This document shows, piece after piece, positions 1 through 4,952 of a stretch of DNA of 5,775 bases (its first letter is position 1; every line of letters begins with the position of its first letter). Origin of the DNA: Cyanobacteria bacterium UBA11370 (GTDB lineage Bacteria; Cyanobacteriota; Cyanobacteriia; Cyanobacteriales; Coleofasciculaceae); the NCBI GenBank assembly GCA_003486645.1, contig DNGI01000420.1, positions 1-5,775 of the forward strand, read 5' to 3'. Position numbers and translations under genes: made by a program. Below the pieces are notes generated by a model. It saw only the letters and a program-made list of their open reading frames with translations, had not been told where the DNA came from and made no database searches.

Positions 1-15
1 CTACTATCTTTGACT

Positions 16-30
16 GCAACTTGATATAAG
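16..30 (+). repeat. Dispersed 15-base repeat, copy 1
   Basis: The sequence GCAACTTGATATAAG matches the reverse complement of 4847-4861 (GCAACTTGGTATAAG) at 14 of 15 positions. The two copies lie in opposite orientation about 4.8 kb apart, both outside genes, which suggests a dispersed intergenic repeat family and not a local hairpin. Confidence 0.45.
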
Positions 31-79
31 TCCTGAACCTAAACCCTGAAAAGCGGATTTCCTGGCTACATTCTGGTGT

Positions 80-137
80 ATGAGTAATTTCACGGACTCA
101 TTTCGCGCCACGTCTAACTAAATGAGTACTTTCTCGG
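80..137. repeat. Imperfect 16-base direct repeat, possible operator
   Basis: ATGAGTAATTTCACGG (80-95) and ATGAGTACTTTCTCGG (122-137) agree at 14 of 16 positions and start 42 bases apart, close to four helical turns. An inverted ACTCAT (96-101) directly follows the first copy and forms a 6-base inverted repeat with its ATGAGT. Sites on one face of the helix upstream of a sensor gene could bind a regulator, but no regulator family is recognised and chance is not excluded. Confidence 0.35.
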
Positions 138-222
138 TCAACAGAGGTTTACAAGACGCATAAAAATGAAGAGAACCCATTCACGCTGGCGTATTAGTAC
201 GCAACAGCCTCATTTAGCTAAT

Positions 223-236
223 CCAAAATCAAAAAT
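223..236 (-). repeat. Degenerate STRR heptamers CCAAAAT / CAAAAAT
   Basis: Two adjacent heptamers, CCAAAAT and CAAAAAT, are the reverse complement of the ATTTTGG unit found at 4698-4730, with one base changed in the second. They end six bases before the kinase Shine-Dalgarno, so the repeat is probably in the 5' untranslated region of that gene. Confidence 0.4.
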
Positions 237-241
237 GGTCT

Positions 242-246
242 AAGGA
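242..246 (+). promoter_or_regulatory. Ribosome binding site of the PAS kinase
   Basis: AAGGA lies 8 bases before the GTG at 255 and decides that start. In the same frame a TAA sits at 219-221 and no ATG, GTG or TTG occurs between it and 255, so GTG 255 is the earliest possible start. Confidence 0.7.
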
Positions 247-254
247 ATAATCCC

Positions 255-2549
255 GTGCGGCTTCAAAATTTTACCTCCCAATCAGTTCAATCTCAAATCC
301 AACTGCAAGCCTTTTTCAATCAATCAGCTGACCTCTTTTGTATAATTGAGCCGGATGGGACATTTGGGCAAGTTAACTCGGCTTGGCAAACGTTGCTAAA
401 CTGGACACCAGAAGCGTTGCGATCGCGCCCTTGGATTGAATGGGTACATCCTCTGGATGTAGACGCGAGTCTGGAGGTGTTAGGGAATAGAGACATTTCG
501 TCCAACTTTCGTTACTTTAACAACCGCTATCGTCACCAAGATGGCACTTATCGATGGTTATCCTGGAGTTGGTGTTATGGTGAGGATGGATGGGGATATG
601 CCGTGGGACGAGATATCACCGCGCAAAAACAAACGGAAGCCATTCTACGGCAAACTCAAGAACGGTATGAATTGGTAGCAGAAGCTTCCAATGATGGACT
701 ATGGGATTGGAACCTGAACACGGATCGGATTTACTATTCGCCGCGTTGGAAAAAAACTCTCGGTTTTGAGGATGATCAAATCTCAGATCGTGCCACAGAA
801 TGGTTCTACCGTATCCATCCCGATGATCGGGGTCGCGCCACGGTTGCGTTCCAAGACTATATTCAGGGATTAACTCCCACCTTTGAACTCGAACACCGAC
901 TGCTACATAATGATGGTACTTACCGTTGGATTTTATCCCGTGGTGCTTGCCTATCAACGGCTGACGGTCAGCCATGGCGCATGATTGGTTCCAATCAAGA
1001 TATTACTGAATGTAAGCAAGCTAATTCAACCCTGCGACTGACTCAAGAACGGTTGCAGTATTTACTTTCCCATAGCCCAGCCGTACTTTATAGTTGCAAG
1101 GTGTTGGGAAATTACAGCATGACGTTTATGAGCGAGAATGCTGCTGCAATTATAGGCTATCACGCCTCGGAATTTTTAGCCGATGACGGCTTGTGGACAA
1201 GTCGGATTCACCCCAATGATGCGCCTCGGATTTTTGCTAATTTACCCAAACTTTTTGAGAGTGGACACCACGTTCATGAATACCGCTTTCAACACAAAAA
1301 CGGACAGTATCGGTGGATGCACGATGAGTTGAAGTTAATTAGGGACGAGGCGGGGGAACCGTTGGAAATCGTAGGATTTGGGATCGATATTACGGAGCAA
1401 AAACTCTCAGAAATTATCCTCCAACAACAAACAAAAGCCTTGCAAGATACTCATCAACGCTTGCGGTTTCATGTCGAAAACTCTCCCCTAGCTGTTGTGG
1501 AATGGGATCGGGAGTTTCGGGTGCAATCATGGTCAAAGCAAGCTGAAAAAATCTTTGGTTGGAAAGCGCATGAAGTTATGGGCAAACAATCAACAGATTG
1601 GCGGTTTATTGAGGATGAAGATATTGAATTAGTAAAATGTAACATGAGTAGGTTACTAGATGGAAGCGCCTCTAGTATTGTCTACCAGAATCGCAATGTC
1701 ACCAAGAATGGCTCGGTGGTGTACTGTCAATGGTACGAATCCATCTTATTAGATGAGTTCGGCAATTTAGTGTCCATTTTATCCCTGGTGCAAGATATTA
1801 CGGAGCAAAAAGAAACTGAAGCAGCATTAGTGAATAATGCTGAGTTATTGCGTGTTTTAAATGAAGAATTAGTCCAATCCAACCGGGATTTAGAACAGTT
1901 TGCCTATGTCGCTTCCCACGATCTCCAAGAACCCTTGCGAACCATCAATAGCTATACCCAACTGCTAGCCCGAAAATATCAAGGTAGCCTGGATGCTAAA
2001 GCCGATAAATATATTAAGTATATTGTTGAAGGGACGACCCGAATGCAGCAGTTGATTAACGATTTGCTGGAATTTTCACGGGTAGGGAGGAATGGGAAAC
2101 CCTTGCAACCAACAGCGTGTGATGGGGTAATTAGCCAGGTTTTAGACCATTTAAAAATTGCGATCGCTCAGAATAATGCCGTGGTGACTTATGAGTCTTT
2201 ACCCACAGTCATGGGCGATCGCACACAACTCATTCAATTATTTCAAAATTTGATTGGGAATGGGATCAAGTTTCGCGGCGAGAAGCCACCCCAAGTCCAT
2301 ATTTCTGCCACACATCAGGGCAACGAATGGGTATTTACGGTTCGGGATAATGGCATTGGGATTGAGTCAGAATACTTTGACCGTATTTTTACTATTTTCC
2401 AGCGCCTATGTTCTCGTTACGAATATTCGGGTAATGGCATAGGTTTAGCAATTTGCAAGAAAATTGTTGAGCGTCATGGAGGGCACATTTGGGTTGATTC
2501 AGAGTTAGGAGTTGGCACAAGTTTTCACTTTACGATTCCCTGTGTTTAA
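255..2549 (+). CDS. Multi-PAS sensor histidine kinase (soluble, phytochrome-type kinase core)
   Basis: This 764-residue sensor kinase should autophosphorylate on a histidine in response to an unknown cue. Four PAS/PAC modules lie at about residues 15-125, 137-255, 264-384 and 403-520, each ending in a DIT-x-x-K motif (120, 249, 378, 514). The first three carry a DGTYRW-like turn (96, 220, 349). A helical linker (520-548) leads to the H-box SHDLQEPLR with H555, then an ATPase domain: N-box NLIGNGIKF with N669, G1 DNGIGI (698-703), F-box FTIFQRL (712) and G2 GNGIGLAI (726-733). There is no transmembrane segment or signal peptide, so it is cytoplasmic. There is no GAF/PHY domain and no LOV-type cysteine motif, so no light-sensing chromophore is evident. 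The core is the type found in cyanobacterial phytochromes and paired with Rcp1 regulators; one such regulator follows after 194 bases. The N-box and G2 box each have one unusual residue. The start is GTG with a good Shine-Dalgarno. Confidence 0.95.
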   Translation: MRLQNFTSQSVQSQIQLQAFFNQSADLFCIIEPDGTFGQVNSAWQTLLNWTPEALRSRPWIEWVHPLDVDASLEVLGNRDISSNFRYFNNRYRHQDGTYRWLSWSWCYGEDGWGYAVGRDITAQKQTEAILRQTQERYELVAEASNDGLWDWNLNTDRIYYSPRWKKTLGFEDDQISDRATEWFYRIHPDDRGRATVAFQDYIQGLTPTFELEHRLLHNDGTYRWILSRGACLSTADGQPWRMIGSNQDITECKQANSTLRLTQERLQYLLSHSPAVLYSCKVLGNYSMTFMSENAAAIIGYHASEFLADDGLWTSRIHPNDAPRIFANLPKLFESGHHVHEYRFQHKNGQYRWMHDELKLIRDEAGEPLEIVGFGIDITEQKLSEIILQQQTKALQDTHQRLRFHVENSPLAVVEWDREFRVQSWSKQAEKIFGWKAHEVMGKQSTDWRFIEDEDIELVKCNMSRLLDGSASSIVYQNRNVTKNGSVVYCQWYESILLDEFGNLVSILSLVQDITEQKETEAALVNNAELLRVLNEELVQSNRDLEQFAYVASHDLQEPLRTINSYTQLLARKYQGSLDAKADKYIKYIVEGTTRMQQLINDLLEFSRVGRNGKPLQPTACDGVISQVLDHLKIAIAQNNAVVTYESLPTVMGDRTQLIQLFQNLIGNGIKFRGEKPPQVHISATHQGNEWVFTVRDNGIGIESEYFDRIFTIFQRLCSRYEYSGNGIGLAICKKIVERHGGHIWVDSELGVGTSFHFTIPCV
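419..426. repeat. HIP1 octamer
   Basis: Perfect GCGATCGC inside the first PAS module of the sensor kinase; the palindrome over-represented in many cyanobacterial genomes. Confidence 0.85.
2160..2167. repeat. HIP1 octamer
   Basis: Perfect GCGATCGC between the H-box and N-box coding regions of the sensor kinase. The next copy starts only 55 bases downstream. Confidence 0.85.
2215..2222. repeat. HIP1 octamer
   Basis: Perfect GCGATCGC, preceded by GG, encoding part of the GDR residues just before the N-box of the sensor kinase. Confidence 0.85.
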
Positions 2550-2743
2550 AGAGATAAAGTAGGTAAGGTTTTTAGTCATCCAACTATTTATTAATATGAG
2601 AAAAAGAGAATAGACATGATGTAATTTTAATTCATTTCTCCCTTGCCCCCTACTCCCTGCTTCCCTGCTTCCTCTAATGAGGGGTAATAAAACCGGATTT
2701 GGGATCATGCCCTATGCACCAGTTGACCACCTATTGAACTACG
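2550..2743. other. Intergenic gap between sensor kinase and response regulator
   Basis: These 194 bases hold an AT-rich stretch (about 2581-2635), a pyrimidine-rich repeat (2635-2675) and no gene. A weak CCTC-TAAT-GAGG hairpin (2671-2682) lacks a following T run and is not a convincing terminator. TAATAT at 2592-2597 could be a -10 element, but its upstream partner (TTTTTA, 2569-2574) is poor. The gap is long enough for the downstream genes to have their own promoter; co-transcription with the kinase is also possible. Confidence 0.5.
2635..2675. repeat. Pyrimidine-rich intergenic repeat (CTCCCTGC-type)
   Basis: The tract is almost entirely C and T and contains the tandem octamers CTCCCTGC (2653-2660) and TTCCCTGC (2661-2668), with a truncated third copy TTCCTCT. 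Similar low-complexity intergenic repeats are common in filamentous cyanobacteria. It resembles, but is not identical to, the tract at 4894-4952. Confidence 0.6.
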
Positions 2744-3193
2744 ATGAATATTAACACCCTCAAAAAGCCGATTGATATTTTGCTAGTTGATGATTCTGCC
2801 AGTGATGCCGAATTAACGGAAGAAGCTTTGAGTAATAGCAAAGTTGTCAATGCTTTGCACTGGGTTGAAGATGGACTGGAAGCTCTAGACTTTCTTCGCC
2901 AAAAGGGAAAATATACTAATGTACCTCGTCCCGATTTAATTTTGCTTGATCTTAACTTACCTAAAAAAGATGGTCGTGAGGTTCTCGCTCAAATCAAAGC
3001 CGATCCTAGTCTTAGACTAATTCCTGTGGTGGTTTTTACGACTTCAGCGGCTGAGGGAGATATTTTGAATACCTACGAATTGAATGCCAACTGCTACGTT
3101 AGCAAACCGATTGATTTAGATCAGTTTATCTCTGTGATTAAACTGATTGAAACGTTTTGGTTAGCTGTGGTTAAACTGCCATCGGAGCAATAA
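2744..3193 (+). CDS. Rcp1-type single-domain response regulator
   Basis: This 149-residue protein is a stand-alone receiver domain that takes phosphate from a histidine kinase. The acidic pocket is D16/D17, the phospho-acceptor is D69 in LILLDLNLPKKDG, the switch threonine is T99 in VVVFTTS, and the conserved lysine is K121 in VSKPIDLDQF. The C-terminal FWLAVVKLP is typical of the cyanobacterial Rcp1 family, whose founding member is the partner of phytochrome Cph1 and dimerises. There is no output domain. The start is fixed: an in-frame TGA at 2735-2737 lies two codons upstream and no other start codon intervenes; no clear Shine-Dalgarno precedes it. The neighbours suggest it is phosphorylated by the PAS kinase upstream, by the hybrid kinase 2 bases downstream, or by both. 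All catalytic residues are present. Confidence 0.95.
   Translation: MNINTLKKPIDILLVDDSASDAELTEEALSNSKVVNALHWVEDGLEALDFLRQKGKYTNVPRPDLILLDLNLPKKDGREVLAQIKADPSLRLIPVVVFTTSAAEGDILNTYELNANCYVSKPIDLDQFISVIKLIETFWLAVVKLPSEQ
3184..3187 (+). promoter_or_regulatory. Ribosome binding site of the hybrid kinase
   Basis: GGAG lies within the last codons of the response regulator gene, 8 bases before the ATG at 3196. With only 2 bases between the genes, the hybrid kinase is probably translated from the same message and partly coupled. Confidence 0.65.
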
Positions 3194-3195
3194 CC

Positions 3196-4515
3196 ATGAA
3201 CAGTGAATTTATCAAGATCCTTTTAGTTGAAGATAACCCGGCTGATGCTGACTTACTTCAAGAAATTCTGGAAGAATCTGAAGAGAGTCAGTGGTCATTA
3301 GTCCATGTTGAACTCTTCAAAGATGCGCTTCATTTGCTTAAAGAAAGTCAATTTGATGTCGTGCTTTTAGACCTCTCTTTACCGGATAAACAGGGGTTAA
3401 TGACAGTGGCGCAAACTCATGAAGCCGTACCGGATTTACCGATTGTTGTCCTCACCGGTTTTACGGATAAAGTGACGGGTATAGAAGCGTTACGACAGGG
3501 AGCGCAAGATTATTTAATTAAGGGTAAAATTGATAGTGAATTGCTTCTGCGAGCGATTCGTCATGGTATAGAACGGGTTCAAACCTTAAAACGCCTGCGC
3601 CACAGTGAAGAACAGTTACAACGGTTAAATGAAGAATTAGAATGCCGAGTGACAGAACAAACAGAAGAATTAAGGCAAAAAAATCAATATCTACAACGTG
3701 AAATTACCCAGCGTCAGAGATTGGAAGAAGAACTTCGCAATGCGTTAACTAAAGAAAAAGAATTGAGTGAACTCAAATCTAATATTATTTCCGTCGTTTC
3801 CCATGAATATCGGACTCCCCTAGCAACTATTCTGTCCTCGGCAGAGTTACTGGAACATTACGGTCATAAATGGTCGCAAAATAAACGTCAACGTCATTTT
3901 CAACGGATTCAAAACACGGTGCATCATATGACTCAATTGATCAGTGATGTATTACTGATTAATAAAGCTGAAGCCGGGAAACTAAACTTTAAACCTGTTC
4001 CTTTAGATTTAGTTACCTTTTGTCAGGAACTAATCGAAGAATTGCAACTGACTGCTAAAACAAAACACCAAATTGACTTTCAAAACCTAGGTGTCTGTCA
4101 CGCCGTTTGTATGGATGAAAAACTGCTGCGGCAATTCCTGACTAATTTACTATCCAATGCAATTAAGTACTCGCCTGGGGGAGGTAAGATCCAGTTTGAC
4201 CTAATTTTTGCCTCTGATGCTGTTACGTTCCGAATCAAAGATAGTGGAATTGGTATTCCACAAAAAGACCAAGACCAGTTATTCGATGCCTTCTATCGTA
4301 GTAGTAATGTCGGGACTATTTCAGGTACAGGATTGGGATTAGCTATTGTTAAAAAATGCGTAGAGCGCCATAATGGTAAGATTAGGGTTGAAAGTGAAGT
4401 CAATGTAGGGACAACGTTTACTGTTATTATTCCTTTGAAGAATCAGGATGTAGAAGAGAAGGGGAGAGAGGGGGAGGGAGAGAGATTTTTATTAGAAGTG
4501 ATTAAACAGATTTAA
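3196..4515 (+). CDS. Receiver-first hybrid histidine kinase
   Basis: This 439-residue protein has an N-terminal receiver (about 5-125) followed by a long charged coiled coil (about 130-195) and a histidine kinase core. Receiver residues are E12/D13, phospho-acceptor D59 in VVLLDLSLPD, T87 in IVVLTG and K109 in DYLIKG. The kinase has H203 in VVSHEYRTPLATI, N321 in TNLLSNAIKYSP, G1 DSGIGI (349-354), F-box FDAFYRS (363-369) and G2 GTGLGLAI (377-384). All are intact, so it should be active. There is no transmembrane segment or other sensor domain; the receiver is likely the input, so phosphorylation by another kinase could switch its activity through the coiled coil (inference). The kinase fold ends near IIPL (411-414). 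The remaining 25 residues are a charged tail, of which 420-430 are encoded by a purine tract and look acquired. It sits 2 bases after the Rcp1-type regulator and overlaps the next start by one base. Confidence 0.95.
   Translation: MNSEFIKILLVEDNPADADLLQEILEESEESQWSLVHVELFKDALHLLKESQFDVVLLDLSLPDKQGLMTVAQTHEAVPDLPIVVLTGFTDKVTGIEALRQGAQDYLIKGKIDSELLLRAIRHGIERVQTLKRLRHSEEQLQRLNEELECRVTEQTEELRQKNQYLQREITQRQRLEEELRNALTKEKELSELKSNIISVVSHEYRTPLATILSSAELLEHYGHKWSQNKRQRHFQRIQNTVHHMTQLISDVLLINKAEAGKLNFKPVPLDLVTFCQELIEELQLTAKTKHQIDFQNLGVCHAVCMDEKLLRQFLTNLLSNAIKYSPGGGKIQFDLIFASDAVTFRIKDSGIGIPQKDQDQLFDAFYRSSNVGTISGTGLGLAIVKKCVERHNGKIRVESEVNVGTTFTVIIPLKNQDVEEKGREGEGERFLLEVIKQI
4452..4485 (+). repeat. 34-base homopurine tract inside the end of the hybrid kinase gene
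   Basis: Every base is A or G. It encodes the low-complexity residues EEKGREGEGER (420-430) beyond the last conserved strand of the ATPase domain. Bases 4462-4476 (GGGAGAGAGGGGGAG) are exactly complementary to 4936-4950, so the tract appears to belong to the same repeat family as the pyrimidine tract near the EcsC-like gene, in the opposite orientation. Confidence 0.7.
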
Positions 4516-4757
4516 TGATGACCAATAGGGACGCGATCGCTAATCTCAAAACAGCCATGCTAGCCATACAAACGGTGGGAGAGATCCACGCTCTGATTGT
4601 TGACTATACTTATGAAGAAATTGAGCAAGCTTACAACCAGTTACCGCCACAGCAACAGACTAAACTTAAGGCAATCTGCGATCGGGATACTCATCCTATT
4701 TTGGATTTTGGATTTTGGATTTTGGATTGGGGAAGACGCACTCGATCAGAGTTTTAG
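4515..4757 (+). CDS. Small hypothetical protein, coupled to the hybrid kinase, repeat-derived C-terminus
   Basis: I do not recognise this 80-residue protein. Its ATG overlaps the stop of the hybrid kinase by one base (TAATG), a typical arrangement for translational coupling; no separate Shine-Dalgarno is evident, and a second ATG follows at once at 4518. Residues 1-58 look like a genuine small helical domain: two predicted helices (about 5-30 and 33-42), a LPPQQQ turn and a third helix (about 47-56), with one cysteine at 55 and no membrane segment. Residues 62-72 (ILDFGFWILDW) are a direct translation of the ATTTTGG repeat array and are probably not part of the original protein, which may have ended soon after CDRD. 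The context suggests a role with the kinases, but nothing in the sequence shows one. It could also be a degraded gene. Confidence 0.6.
   Translation: MMTNRDAIANLKTAMLAIQTVGEIHALIVDYTYEEIEQAYNQLPPQQQTKLKAICDRDTHPILDFGFWILDWGRRTRSEF
4533..4540. repeat. HIP1 octamer
   Basis: Perfect GCGATCGC encoding part of RDAIAN near the start of the small hypothetical protein. A one-mismatch copy (GCGATCGG) follows at 4678-4685. Confidence 0.85.
4698..4730 (+). repeat. STRR heptamer array, (ATTTTGG)x4 plus ATTGG
   Basis: Four perfect tandem ATTTTGG units (4698-4725) are followed by a partial ATTGG. Because 7 is not a multiple of 3, the translation cycles every seven residues and stays open in the frame of the small gene. 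The array is a short tandemly repeated repetitive sequence of the kind known from filamentous cyanobacteria; it usually lies between genes. Confidence 0.85.
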
Positions 4758-4802
4758 TAACTCATATCATGTCCGGTTGTATTTGTTTTGTCTGTAAAAG
4801 TT

Positions 4803-4823
4803 GCTAATGGCTAATAGCTAATT
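4803..4823 (+). repeat. STRR-like heptamer array, GCTAATN x3
   Basis: GCTAATG, GCTAATA and GCTAATT follow one another without a gap. This is a second heptamer family, distinct from ATTTTGG, about 75 bases downstream of that array. Confidence 0.7.
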
Positions 4824-4846
4824 GCCAGTTTTCGACTGTTAGATAC

Positions 4847-4861
4847 CTTATACCAAGTTGC
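4847..4861 (-). repeat. Dispersed 15-base repeat, copy 2
   Basis: CTTATACCAAGTTGC is the inverted counterpart of 16-30 with one mismatch. It lies between the GCTAATN array and the pyrimidine tract. Confidence 0.45.
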
Positions 4862-4893
4862 GTTCATACGTAATACATTCTTTCCCCCTTATC

Positions 4894-4952
4894 TTCCTTG
4901 TCTCCCTTATCTCCCTTGTCTCCCCCTCTCCCCCTCTCCCCCTCTCTCCCTC
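4894..4952. repeat. Pyrimidine tandem repeat (nonamers then octamers)
   Basis: Three nonamers (TTCCTTGTC, TCCCTTATC, TCCCTTGTC; 4894-4920) are followed by three perfect octamers TCCCCCTC (4921-4944) and a variant TCTCCCTC (4945-4952). Bases 4919-4952 are all pyrimidine. The last two bases form part of the stop codon (TCA on the plus strand) of the minus-strand EcsC-like gene. Confidence 0.8.

Larger units (their letters stand above)
1..254. other. Intergenic leader upstream of the PAS kinase
   Basis: No coding region is supported here. It contains a 15-base dispersed repeat (16-30), an imperfect direct repeat (80-95 and 122-137), a short GCGTA/TACGC hairpin (189-202, tetraloop), a degenerate CCAAAAT-type STRR (223-236) and the ribosome binding site of the kinase gene. 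I found no convincing -35/-10 pair: TTGACT (10-15) and TATAAG (25-30) are only 9 bases apart, too close for a sigma-70-type promoter. The promoter of the kinase gene may lie here but cannot be placed. Confidence 0.6.
4758..4950. other. Convergent intergenic region rich in short repeats
   Basis: The plus-strand cluster and the minus-strand EcsC-like gene meet here. The region holds three GCTAATN heptamers (4803-4823), a dispersed 15-base repeat (4847-4861) and a long pyrimidine repeat (4894-4952). No hairpin followed by a T run is visible on either strand, so no intrinsic terminator is called. Confidence 0.6.

Noticed and set aside
10..30. TTGACT and TATAAG as a promoter
   Set aside because: The spacing is 9 bases, far below the 16-18 needed for a sigma-70-type promoter.
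235..243. Three-codon upstream frame ATG GTC TAA ending at the kinase Shine-Dalgarno
   Set aside because: It is too short to judge and is likely a chance product of the degenerate repeat there.
616..975. Minus-strand open frame of 119 codons
   Set aside because: It lies wholly inside the PAS kinase gene, antisense to conserved PAS modules, and its translation resembles no protein family.
255..2549. The sensor kinase as a phytochrome or other photoreceptor
   Set aside because: Only the kinase core resembles phytochromes; no GAF/PHY chromophore domain and no LOV cysteine motif are present in the four PAS modules.
2671..2682. CCTC-TAAT-GAGG hairpin as a terminator for the PAS kinase gene
   Set aside because: The stem has only four firm pairs and no T run follows.
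2505..2708. Minus-strand open frame of 67 codons across the end of the PAS kinase gene
   Set aside because: It runs through the pyrimidine-rich repeat and the antisense of the kinase C-terminus; no ribosome binding site or family signal supports it.
4597..4797. Plus-strand open frame of 66 codons overlapping the small hypothetical gene
   Set aside because: It is out of frame with the coupled ATG at 4515, lacks a ribosome binding site, and much of its translation is also the ATTTTGG repeat.
4894..4952. CRISPR array in the tandem pyrimidine repeat
   Set aside because: Units of 8-9 bases directly abut one another with no unique spacers, which fits simple tandem repeats and not CRISPR.
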